From assembly GCA_900617975.1 (NCBI GenBank), contig UZAE01013927.1, forward strand, positions 1 to 17,952: a stretch of DNA of 17,952 bases, written 5' to 3'. A program made the position numbers and the translations under genes. Numbering within the stretch: position 1 is the first letter of the stretch; every line of letters begins with the position of its first letter. The DNA comes from Rodentolepis nana (Eukaryota; Platyhelminthes; Cestoda; Cyclophyllidea; Hymenolepididae). Below the pieces are notes generated by a model. It was not told where the DNA came from and did not search any database. It saw only the letters and a list, made by a program, of their open reading frames with translations. Positions 1 through 12,200 of the stretch are shown one piece after another.

Positions 1-69
1 CCCTCCCCTCCCCAAGAGATTATGGTTACAATTGCCATTTTCAAAACTTAAATTCCTCCTCAATTTCAG

Positions 70-238
70 TCGACCTGACTCTTCCTGTCTTCGAGTGCAA
101 AATTCACAATATCATGCCTTCACAGCAGAGAAGTTGAATATCCTGACACAAAGAAGCAAACCCGGTAGGAATTTTACCCTCAATCAGCAATGTGCTATTG
201 CACTAAGGCAAAAGGAATCGCAGTTTTGTGGACACAGT
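70..238 (+). CDS. Exon 1 of window: end of disintegrin-like domain
   Basis: The acceptor is the AG at 68-69 after a pyrimidine-rich stretch, and the donor is GTAAGT at 239. The exon begins with the last base of a split codon and ends in phase 0. It encodes SSCLRVQ, then [12 protein letters not shown] and SQFCGHS. This matches the ADAMTS disintegrin-like pattern in which a cysteine pair flanks LPGQ-x-Y/F-x-x-x-x-QC and ends in FC. NFT is a potential N-glycosylation site. In these proteases this domain helps position substrate and does not bind integrins through RGD. The catalytic exons should lie just upstream. Confidence 0.85.
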
Positions 239-3200
239 GTAAGTTTGTTTCTCTGCGATCTGGTGGTGGAGTTTTGCTTGCCTTTCCGATATACGGTGTG
301 AGAGGGATAGTACTGTGGTGTCATTCAACTTTAATATATATTTTATTTATATATTTATTTCAAATGGCAGGCGTTTTTTGATAGTTATCATTAGCCCTTT
401 AGCTGACTTCGGGCTTCACAGAGAGGAGGGAAGGGGGAGGAGGGACATCAAAGTGACAAAAAGTCGAGGGGGGGGGGAGGAATAGAAGAGTGATTCAAAG
501 ATGTAAAAGATACAGACAGGCACAAAGGCAGAGAAAAGGCAAGATGAGTACTGTGGAAGGGGAGAAATATGACAAACAGTGGGGTTATGGCAGTTTGAAG
601 TTAGAAATCAACTGCCGATTAATAGACTTTTTTGCTGTATGAGTATACGTTGCCCAGGGCGCACCACGTGGAGGTAAGTCTATCACACACCCCACATTGC
701 TAACACACCCAACTTTAATAGATTATTCTCTATTTTGGAAGAATATTGTAGAACAAGTCTTACGGTTCCTGAAATTGGAAAAAATTAGACATGAAGTCCC
801 ATACTCTGCATTATAATATTTTCTAATTTGGCTGCACGCTTTTTGATCTGTGAGAACTAGCTCGTCGCATATTATGGGTTATGCAGAAAGATCTAGAAGG
901 AGAATTAGACTAAACTAAATTATACCTTACTGCATTCTGACCCGTAGGACATGTTTATTAACAAGTTGGAAGTCAATTATAATTAAGGAGGGGGGGGGGG
1001 GGGGTTGGATATTACTTAAATGACATTCGGTATACTAACGCCCAAAGAACTCTCATTTGGGCTAAAATTTTAATTACGGCGAGGTGAAGTAACTAAACCC
1101 TTTTGTAGTTCACCGTCTGCAAGCAACTTCACTGCTATGATGTTCAACGAGAAATGTGCCTTCCTGTTGAGGCACCTTGGGCAGAAGGGTCTCGATGCGG
1201 ATACAATCGGGTAAGTAAAATTGGCCGGATAATCTTTTCTTACCGAAACTGAGAAATTTAAATCGAATGCCTTTCCATTTATAGTGGTGTGTGATGGGTA
1301 AATGCCTTCCTGAGGGAGAAACAATTCCTTCAGTAAATGGTGGATGGTCTGCATGGGAAGAATGGGGAGTCTGTTCTCGGTCCTGTGGAGGTGGCATCCA
1401 GTTCTCCAGACGTGAATGCACAAGTCCTGAGTTAGTTCAATTTGATGATTTCTGCATTTCGCGTGTGACTATCAAGGCTTTAATATCACTTGATTCAGCC
1501 TATGACACAATGTTAAGGAAACTGACCTGCACTAAGTATAACTTTGTAACTTTGTTCTTTTCGAACAAGCAGAAATACTTTCAGTATGTACTTAGAGATT
1601 CAGATCAGAGAGGGGGGGTGGTAGCTTAATAAGCAGAAGGAAGTTCGTTGTGTCTACCTTAAAACGGCATTGGAGTAGGGTTTAAAATTTGGAAGTATAA
1701 CTGGTGTGCTTATTTGTAAATAATGCTTTCGTGGGTTCCATGACATCGATGTACGCCTAATGGGAAGAATGACGCTTATGTCTGGATGAAATAAAGGCTG
1801 TCGAAGTCCAATTTCTCACCGGAAAGTTTAAGTGGTATGCTACCACGACCTGGAAGTTAAATGTTATAAACTATCCTATATACGTATGCATAACGATAAC
1901 ACGCGTTGTCAGCCTAGCCCATACATCTTCCGAATCCCTGGTTCTGTTTACAATGTAATATTTATTTATTTTTGCGTTGTATACAAAGGTAATATTCGCT
2001 TCCCTCATGAACAACTGTTATTTTGCCATAAACCTCAAACAATATGTATTATACTTTTGCTATTGTATCAAATTATCTCCCAGCGGTACGTGCTTTCTTT
2101 GTTCCTAGACCTCAAAATGGCGGGGAGCCTTGTCTTGGTACAAATGTTCGCATTCGTTCTTGCAATGTTCAGGTTAGTTTTACCGCTTGACTTACTCTTC
2201 CCCTACCCCCTCCCCCCCCCCGGCCCCTCTTTATTATATTTTAGCCAACTATTTGTTCCCTATAAATTTAGGCTTGCCAAGAACCTGTGGATATTCGTCA
2301 AGACCTCTGTGATAGAGTTGGGAGGCAGTTCAACAAGCGTTTGCAGGCCTTAAAACCCAACAGTAAGTCATTAGAGCGGCTCCATCCAAAGTGTTATCCG
2401 CAACTATCTTAGTGTTGATGACTCATTCCTTCTCCTTTCTTGCTAGTTAAAAGTTGTTTCCCTTAATCTATTTAAATTACCTGCCCTTCTTTTCCCATTA
2501 CCTCCGTCAAGCCGGTAATTCGAACGCCTGCAAACTCGTTTGTCTTGATGGTATGAAGGAAGTAAAGCACAACGAGAGCCTTCCTGATGGTACGCCCTGC
2601 TACTCATCCGAACCGGATATCTGTGTAAAAGGAAAGTGTTGGGTAAGTTCACTAACCTTCTCCACTTTCGAATTTATAATACCTTGAAATTATTATTATT
2701 ATTGTTATTATTATTATTATATCAAATGGCAGGCGTTTTGATGGGTTAGCCAGGCTTCACAGAGAGAGGAAGATCAAATTGAAAGAAGTCGAGAGGGGGG
2801 GGGAACAGAAGAGTGTTTCAAAGATTAAAGTCGAGAGGGGGGGGGACAGAAGAGTGTTTCAAAGAAGTCGAGAGGGGGGGGGAACAGAAGAGTGTTTCAA
2901 AGATGTAAAGAGACAGACACAAAGGTAGATAAAAGGTGAGGTGAGTACTGTGAAAGGAGTCGAATATGACATACAGTGGAGTGATGATAGTTTGAAGGGT
3001 GAAGTCAACTGCCAGTTAACAGACTTTTCTGCCGTATTAGTATACGTTGCCCAGGGTGCACCACGTGGAAGTGAGGCTATCGCACACCCCATACCTTAAA
3101 ATTAAGATCATTTTGTTTAAACCACCCTTATTTATAAACTGTTTTACTTGAAAATGAAGACGTCGGAGTTTAGCCATCCACCCCAGACCCGTGTGCACAC

Positions 3201-6200
3201 ATCTAAGACTTTTGTACCTTCTAGATTTAATAAGGAAGAAAAAGGAATTAAATTTAAATTCTTTTGAGACTGACTTCTGTGTTCTTTGTTTTAATGCAAA
3301 CTGCTTAACGGTTCCGCACTCATCAATATTCAAAGTTGCTCTGCTTATTCACATCACAATGAGAATGTACAAAAAGAGGTCTTTTCGTTTTTTTAGCAGC
3401 TAGCGAAAGCGACTACATTGCACGAAAAAAAGTGATTAGAACGTGTTGAAAGTGCAATTTTTAGTCTTGTTTCTGACAGTAAAGCATCAAAAACCAAATA
3501 GTTGGGTTAATTTAACATGCTCCGCTTGTCTGTGTGTGTGTGTGTATGTATGTATGTGTGATAATAATTAGTGGCAAAAGATGCGTTTATGAATAAAAGT
3601 GAAGTTGACGTAAATATTTATTGGCATTTGCTTCCTCCTGGAAGCATTTATCCATAACTGCAATTCAGAGGATCACAACTATTCCCTAGGATACTGTATC
3701 GGCATCTCAGATTTGTGCTTTGTAAAGTGGGTTAGTACTTTCTACTGATAAATGCCATCTCCAGCATGTTCGGCCGCTAACCAAACTCTCAGCTGTTCGC
3801 GTAACCCCCACCCCCGAAAAAATAAATAAGTTATGAGAGAGATTGCCACGCTTCTATTTAACGGGAATAATTATGAGAACTTTTACAAGGTGACCATCCA
3901 ACAGTTTTAAAAGACCGCCGAAGATCCCTGTTGGAGGAGGAAGTTAATAAAATAAAATAATTATTATTATCTTAATGTGTTTTTTTTTAATCTTATAGAA
4001 AGCCGGTTGTGATAGGGTGCTCGGGTCTCGAATGCAAACAGACAATTGCAATGTCTGCGGTGGGNTTCATGCTTTGTGAGATAATCTAATTCATTTTTTA
4101 CCCCTTTAACGCTAAATATTTATTTATTTCAAATGGCAGGCGTTTTGATAGATGTCATTAGCCATTTAGCTGACTTCGGGCTTCACAGATAGGAGGAGGG
4201 GAATCAAAGTAGCAGAAAGTCGAGGGGTGGGGTACAAAAGAGCGATTCACAGATGTAAAAGAGGCAGACAGACACAAAGGTAGAGAAAAGGGTAAGGTGA
4301 GTACTGTGGAAGGGGTCGAATATGACAACCAGGGGGGTCATGGTAGTTTGAAGTCAGAAGTCAAATGCCGGTTAATAGACTTTTTTGCCGTATGAGTATA
4401 CGTTGACCAGGGTGCACCACGTGGAGGTAAGTCTATCGCACATCTCCACGCTAAATATATTAATGTATACAATACAATCTACCATAATTTATCATGAACC
4501 ATAAGCTTACATATTGTAATCGCTTTACTTAAACTATAAATTTGAAGTTAAGGATTATACAATCAGGAGAGTAAAGTTATCATTATTATTTCAAATGACA
4601 GGCTTTATGATATTCATCATAAGCCCTTAGACTTTAACTTCAGCAGTTAACTAATGGCAGTTCAATAGCTCTCCTCTTGCTTCTCAGTATCTCTGGCTTT
4701 CCGTCGTTGTCTTTAGGGCTGGACAACGCATCAAGTGGGTCTTCTCAATTCCCTCCCGGAGGTCACATGTAGGGGGCATGTTGAGTGAGTGTATACTCCT
4801 AATCTGTGAAGGTGTTTTGCCAGGTGCGTAGTAAAGTTATGTAGCAATTACTGAAGCTTGTCTTTACTTGTTTCATCAAAATACCTTTATTTCAATAATA
4901 TCGTAGTTGGGTTGAAATTGCTTATCAACGTTGATCGGTTCCATAAAAAAAACATGGACCAGATTGTTTTCCATTTTTTGGCATAATTTCTCCAATAGTC
5001 AACAAGACTGGTCAAGTTGTATTTTTCTCCTTTTTTTTAAACAAAGGAGTGTTCTTTTCTTTTCCTCTTATCAAGGGAATTAATGTGTTTCTCTTGGGGG
5101 TTTTAATCCACTTCTAGTGATCTTCGAAGAGTTGAAGACGCGAATTCGTCGAGGCGAGACTAGAGAACCATTCGCCGGAGCGGAACTCTACTACAGTGGA
5201 AGTCGAAGGAAGGAGGAGATTGTCTTCATTAAAGGTCGCATCAACAAAAATGTCAATATTTTGGTAAGTCTCACAAGTTATTATTATTATTACTTTGCGA
5301 ATACCAATCGCCAACACTGCCTTAGCCGGGTTGCATTGGGAGTGTGAGGCGAACAGCGGAGTCGTTGTTTATCAAATTTGTTAATGCAGAAGGAAATATC
5401 TATCTGGTTGAAGCGTTTATGGGAAATGGAAATATCCAACAAAAAATTGAGACTTTCAATATCTACGTGGGTTAATTAAAAATGGGTGAATTTTCGCGCA
5501 AAACCTTAGCCTTTAAATTACACTCTAGCTTCATTGATTATTTAACTTCAGCACATTAAAAGAAATTAGATACGCCAATTCCCTCGAATTAGAGTACAAT
5601 GTATTCTCATGAGAATTTCTTGGTTTATTGTGCCACATTTGATCAACTTTATCAACCCACTAGAACGCAATTTCAACACATTTGTTTCGAGTTGAGAAGG
5701 TGCCAGATATTCTCCTTTTACGAACAACAATTTTCGCATTGACCTCACACATTCCTGAAAGCGATTGTATTCAAGACTTATTGTGATTTCAGATTCAGGT
5801 TTTTGAAATTCTCATCGTTAGTAACGAAGTGACACTATTGCCCTTTTTTTAATAAGAAAGCGCTTTATCCATTTAAAATTGGGCTTACCATGGAATTAAG
5901 CCAATATCGATTTTCGATTACAAAATTTTGATAATCATGCGGTTTACAAATTTATTTGATTTCCTTTGAGAGTATAAGAAAGCCTAAGTCTAAATCTATC
6001 AATTTAAAAGGATTTATTTGGGTTTATAAGCTCCCCTATCTTTAATGTCACTGAGCTGAAATTTGCAGCTCCACCTAAGAAGTGAGATCCATTGCAACCA
6101 GAGTTACGTAGAAATCCAATTGCCGAAGCCTTTCCTCTCACTCCCCCTCATCTCTCTTCCCTATTTCAAATCTCATCCTTATGCCGCCGTGTATTATATA

Positions 6201-9200
6201 GTCAAAATTCGTTGCAAATGAATATTTGCCGTGTCGAATTATTTTGGCATGCATGGTTTGACAGCGAAAAGAAGTATTCGATTCAGAATAGATTATGTTT
6301 TAGAAATAGCCGGGCGCTTTTTATAGAACAGTACTGTTGGTTACTATTTCGTGACATTCCACGCTTTCGTGGCGACTAAAATTAGTTCGAATCTCGCACT
6401 GACGACAAAAATTCGATTCAAGACTTAGAATTCGTTTCTTCTTCCTTCAGGACTGCGCTTTATGCAAATATATATATACATATATATATACTGGGTATTA
6501 GGAATTTGAAGAAGTAAGTGGTTTTTTTTGAAAGTTTGCAAATTCAATCAAAGTCAAATGCCTTTTATCTTCATACACGTCTTCGTATAAAGAAAAGTAA
6601 TTTAAGAAAAAAATGAAATTGAGCTTTTCCACTCCAAGTGAAATATTTATTGGCAACATGTGCAAAGTGTTTGTTTCTTTTTTTTCCAAGAAGCAACTTT
6701 TTTCCTGAGGGCAAAAAGCAACTAATGCTTTTTGAATGTTTAAAATTAGCGGAAATTCGTTATTACGTTTTAAACTTTCATTTTTACCGCAGTCACTTGA
6801 GTATTTTGTTGAGTATCCAATCGGAATTAGAAGAATCGCCCTGGTAAATGAATAGCATAAATTAGTAAGCATTGTCAATTTCGATTTGTTTAAGTGAATG
6901 CTGATTGTGGTTAACATTCTAGCAACCGATTGTTTGCAAATGGTAATAACAACTCATTTTAATCTGAAGGATGTACGTTTTGTGGCTTTTTTTCCGAACA
7001 AAGATACGACTAGTTCTACGTTCAACTAGAACCCAGATCGCTTTAATTCAATTATTATTTTCAATTGTTTATTCAATGTACGACATTAATTTATTCGTCC
7101 CTATTCTAATTGGCAATCCATTTAATTAATTACTACGCATGTTGCATATTTCAGATCAGAATTGAAAATAAGGACACAACACAGCCTTTACCAGATGTGA
7201 ATTATACCTACTACGTTGATAAAGGTTCAAAAGATCTTCGTTTTAATCCAGACGATTACCATTCTAGCGACCCTCTTCTTCCATTCCTTCGATCACCACG
7301 CAAAGACACTCCCGTAGAAGAGCCGTCAGCCGTCGCAACTTATCAACGGACTCAGAATGAACCCATTCACTTTGAATGGAAAATGGATGAAGTTCCGAAA
7401 GAATGCACTAGCTGCTCTGGTAGGTCTGATGAAATTGGATGATTTTAAGGCCCCCCCCCTCTTTCTCTGAATGAGATAGATGCCGCCACAAGTAATTTGC
7501 CTTGGAGTTTTAAATTTCGCACATTTAGCTGTTCTAGCAAAAGAACAGGCAACCTGTATTCGTTCTCTCTTAATGTCTGTCTTCGCACCAAAAGCTCTTT
7601 TCCAACTGCTATGAAGTTTCGGCGAGATTTTTAAGGGTGATAAACTTGCAAATACATTTGCCTCCCAATAACTACATAATTCATCCGTTGATCATGTTTC
7701 AGTACGATTTTACCTCGCAAAAAATTGTAGAATAAGAAGTGAAGGGCATAATACAACCGTACCAATAATTCACGAAAGCTTATTTTTGTTTTCTCCATGA
7801 AGGGATTGTGAAAAGTCACGCCTCCTGCTACCCAGTATTCACATCTGTAGTTGCAGCCAAACGTTATGGTATGCACCCTCTCCATCCCGTATCAGCTCGC
7901 TATTGTGGAGAGGAGTCCAGACCTGCCGCTGCTACACGAAACTGCGCTGACTACTGCGGTGTGCGATGGTCGTGGAAGGAGGTGAATAACTCCGACAATT
8001 CCGCCTCCCAATCCTCCTGTTCAGCACGATGTGGAGAGGGAGTTTCTGAAGTCCGTTTCACAGCAGTGTGCGAAGAGAAGGTTCAAGAGAGAGATTCGGC
8101 CTATATCACTTGGCGAGAAAGTTCTCTGGGCGCTTACGCCTGTATCAAAGCGGAGTTAGGTGAACCACCTGAGGATCGAGTTATAACAAACAGATGCAGC
8201 GGTAGTTGTAGGCCTCTGCAATGGGTCTTTTCCGACTGGCATGAGGTAGGTCTTGTTCTATTCACCATGTTTACCATGAATTTGCCGTCACATTGACAGT
8301 TTTCCCTCTCATTTTTTCCCTACTGCTTTCGGGTTTTATGCAGTGAGTCACTTCTGGTTAGGCCCTGGATGTTTTCCTGTTCTAATTGAGGATTAATCTC
8401 TCTCTCTCTCGCTCTCTCATTTTTCCCCTCCTATTTTCCCAATAGTAAATCTGCTGAGTTTACAGGAAAGAATCTACAATTTATTGCTCTTCTTCTTTTG
8501 CCCACTGCAATTGGGTACTTGTAACCATCGAAAACTAATGACGTCTACGACATGAAATAAAGTAAGGTGTTCTGGTAAAATCGATTACGCCCAACTTCTA
8601 CCGAATTAGTTTACTTGGTCATCTAGTGGCCGACTGATTACCGATTGAATGACATGGGATTTGAATAGCCAAATGAACGACTCAGCCATACTGAGTACTC
8701 GTTTTGTCACAGAGCCGGTGGTCTTAAGGTGTTTGCGTGCCATTCATACCATTTTTGGATAGTCTAGACGATGAGAATAGGCAAGGTTTTCATCCATCCA
8801 GAAGTATTCAATCGCACATAAAGCGATTTTTGGCTCAAAATATTTCGGACAATGCACCTTTAAGAACCTTATTTACTCCGTCATGTCCGTTTATGAGGCA
8901 AAATTGCTCAAATCAACACACTAGTTCCTGAGAGGATTCGTAAAGCTGCTTTTCCTAAAATCTTGAATAAATGGCCATTTAATCACGTTTATTTGCTTAA
9001 ATGTCATAGTGTTCAGAAAAGTGTGGATCAAGCACGAAACAGAGAAGCGTGACGTGTGTAGACGATATGGGTGAGCATTGGCCGCTAACCGAATGCTTGA
9101 AGAGTATCCCCTCGGATTCCATGCACACCCTAGATGGTGTCGACAACTACGTCGGTACAGAATCAGCCGAATGCTTTGAAGTTAGCGGATGCGGTGGAGA

Positions 9201-12200
9201 ATTTAAATGGGTCATTTCCTCGTGGTCTGATTGCAGGCAGAATACTGGTTACAGCGACACAGGAGCTCTTTGTTATTCCACTCTACGACAAATGCTCTAC
9301 AGGAAACCGCAGACCATCCCAAGTAGTTCCTCCCTCGCAGGGGTTCGATCTCGATCCGTAAAATGTATTCTTAGCTCTGGATCCAATGAAGAAGATCAAC
9401 GGGAAGCTCCGGAACAATACTGTGAACGGGCAGGTCTTCCCAAACCTCCAGAACAGCAATCCTGTACCGTGGACTTCACATGTTACAGATGGACGGTTGT
9501 TCACTTCTCCAAGGTACGTAAAAAAATCATTCGCCTATTTTTTGTGTAATCAGTTTACAAACATTTGGCATTGCATCATTAACAAGGCACTTTCTAAATT
9601 TATGATTGTGAAAAGAGGTTCTTGATTTTCAATGTAATTTATTGCCATATGTATGCGCATGCGATTCGCATTCCACTAACCTGGTTGCAGACTTTTACAC
9701 ATTTAGCATAAATTTCTGCATTATTTCCCAGGGATATTGCTGCGGTTAGAAAAGCTTTCTTCTTCTTCTCTTTTTTCAATTCCAAAAGTGGAAATTTTTA
9801 GTCCGCATAGCTATGTAATGCACTAAAACCATCTTACGCGCAAAGAATGAAAACAAAATGGGCCATTTTATTGCTATATATATATATATATATATTATAA
9901 TATAAAGATCAAATTTTTTCTTGCATTGGTCAGATAACGAAAAATTTTATATGTTTGATTTATAGGTGGGGGGAAGGATCAATTTAAAGATTTTGCTTCA
10001 CCATCGTCCAATTAAAAATCAAAAAGCGAATTTACGCAGATATTTATAGCTTTTGCTATGGCTTTTAACCAAAGCTTTAAATTCAACACCCCACCATTTG
10101 ATGTTAACTTACGAGGTGGGGTGTTGATCAAGCCTTAATGTGCCTCCAATAATTCTAATCTAGTACAATTTGCGGACTTCCGCTGTAATCCCTCCGTTGA
10201 ATAGATGGCGTTTTATCTGCGTCGAGATAATAAAGTGCTACATTAAAACAATAAAACAAAATAATTGTATAATGTAAGAGGGCGGTATTTTTTCTGGTCA
10301 ACTCTCGGCCAAGTTGATTGCGCAGGATATCCCATTTATGAAGAAAGAATAGAGAAAGTTGACATTATTATTCTAAAATACTTCTTCCATATGTCGTTTT
10401 CATTCATAATATGTGCGCATATCTTTCATTCCTCAATGTCGGTGAGGAGTGGATATTTTCTAGTATCTTAGCTATTATTTTTTTGGAAAAATGGAAATTT
10501 TGAATGCCACAACATGTGGCTATTTGAAATTATTATAGAGGACTATTTACCCACCAGGAAAATGAGGCTCATTAGCGAAGAGAATATTTAAGGTCGTCAA
10601 TAAATTGGAATGGAAGAGATTTGTGGAGATTGGGTTCAAATCTTTGATCTCGATTTGTAATTACTGCTTATTTAACCTTTCAATGCAAAACAGGTGAAAT
10701 CTGAAGCTTTTTTATGAATGCTGAAAATAAGTTCTTTGTGTTCAAATGATCGTCTCAATTGTTTTGGAAATAATTTCCCGAACTATTGACATCATCCATT
10801 TGGAACCTCGTTTGTTGATTCCCTCACATCTGCGTATGCCAGCAGTTAATGCCAATTGGTGGTGGCCAAGAAGCACATTAAATAACCAATTTATAATGCT
10901 GGTACTAGAGCGTTAGTTCCGGTGGAAAATCGGTCGTTTTAGATTGCGCCATCAATTTCATGTCTTTCTCGAGTAACGGCGTACTTAACCACGAAACTTC
11001 TCCAAGTGAATGTCACTATTGTTATTCTATATGATTAAATGAGAATCATGGGTTTTTAATGTAATATAATGTCTCAGCATGCATAAATATTACAAGAAAG
11101 TCAAGGAAACAGCACTTCGTACTGTTTTAATTATTTTTGTTTGATTATTCATCGGCATCATGCATTGGCATATTAAAAAGCCGGATTATGGTTGAAAGTT
11201 GATTATTTCCATTTCTAGTGCTCTACCACCTGCTCCTTGGGTCAGCGTGTAGGCCAACTCGCCTGTGAAGAGGTCAAAATTTCTCGCGATGAAAGCCCAG
11301 TTGTAACGACCCTGGGGGAGTCGGACTGCCTTTATCATCTCGGTACTAATGTCTCTTTGCTGATAGACAGCCGAAGTGACGAGCCAACTGTCTTTATCGT
11401 TGAAAGTGGCTCAATTGAAGAGCGAGAAGGTTTTCAACGATCTTCAAGCATCCGACCTCTGGCTTATTCACTCGGCAAACCTGTGATAGTGGCTTGCTCA
11501 AACCCGCCCTGTCGTAGTCACAGCATTGAATGGATATCTAGCGAATGGTCATCGGTAAGTAATACTAGTCAGCTGTTTTATCAATTTTATCAAGAACATT
11601 CTTAGAATCTAATAATCACGCTCTAGTCCCAATCGAATTCCGCTGTGCTTTTGATGGTAAAATTCCAAGATCAGATTCTTGAATCTTACTGGCGCCTCTA
11701 GTTATTTTGGTTTAAAGTTTCGCATTGTATATACGTCAAATGGCCCATGTGAGGTAAATAGTCTCTACCTGTCAGGTGCTGTTAGCTAATATTGGAAATT
11801 TGAATAACTGGGGGGGGGGGGGGGGGGGGGGGGTACCGGNGGGGGGGGGGGGAGGGGGAGGGAGGTACCGGTGGAGACTCACATCCCGGATTCTCCGCCT
11901 TATTAATTGTCCGGTTTGATGTCCCTGTAGACGTGACCTGTTATTGCCTTTCCTCTTACGTGTTGTGGTATTTGATTGCATGTTCACTTTTTCACCTTCC
12001 TTCTTTCTTTCTGGCATCTCAATTTCATTCTAACTTCGCGTGCATAGTTGCAGTGCGCTGACGTTATTTAACCATAGCAAAACAATTCACTTACAAATTT
12101 AAACAAATTAAAGTATTTTACTTTTAATTAATTTTTAGCAGAACTTTTTTTATAAAATTTAATTTTACCTTCTAAGGGTTTACTTGTTTCATGCATTCTA

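Larger units (their letters stand above)
239..1108 (+). other. Intron 1 (870 bp)
   Basis: No exon was seen. It carries a complete short retroelement at 337-709 and a 15-G run at 990-1004. The rest is AT-rich without structure I recognise. Confidence 0.75.
2643..3998 (+). other. Intron 6 (1,356 bp)
   Basis: Contains the short retroelement at 2693-3090 and a TG-rich microsatellite at 3529-3560. The remainder (about 3105-3500 and 3561-3990) is AT-rich. No exon was seen. Confidence 0.75.
4076..5117 (+). other. Intron(s) 7 (1,042 bp as assembled), expected spacer exon not found
   Basis: Holds a complete short retroelement (4120-4447) and a LINE 3' stub (4581-4829). The first part of the spacer, normally containing an IP-x-GA motif and an NG-x-Y/W segment, should be encoded between exons 7 and 8. 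I searched all + strand frames of the non-repeat parts and found no convincing candidate. Confidence 0.6.
9514..11218 (+). other. Intron 11 (1,705 bp)
   Basis: AT-rich. It holds a TA microsatellite at about 9875-9896 and a perfect 13-base inverted repeat at 10083-10127. An open frame at 10265-10471 has no recognisable motif. No retroelement copy was seen. Confidence 0.75.

Noticed and set aside
1832..2353. 173-codon open frame on +
   Set aside because: It overlaps exons 4 and 5 in different frames, lacks family motifs and contains low-complexity hydrophobic sequence. The true coding frames join cleanly to neighbouring exons.
4654..4830. Candidate missing spacer exon (frame with [14 protein letters not shown]) on +
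   Set aside because: It superficially resembles V-x-x-IP-x-GA-x-x-I, but the whole stretch lies inside the LINE stub bounded by a target-site duplication, and the - strand reading has clear reverse-transcriptase motifs.
6498..6917. 139-codon open frame on -
   Set aside because: AT-rich composition bias (lysine, leucine, asparagine, phenylalanine), no motif, inside intron 8.
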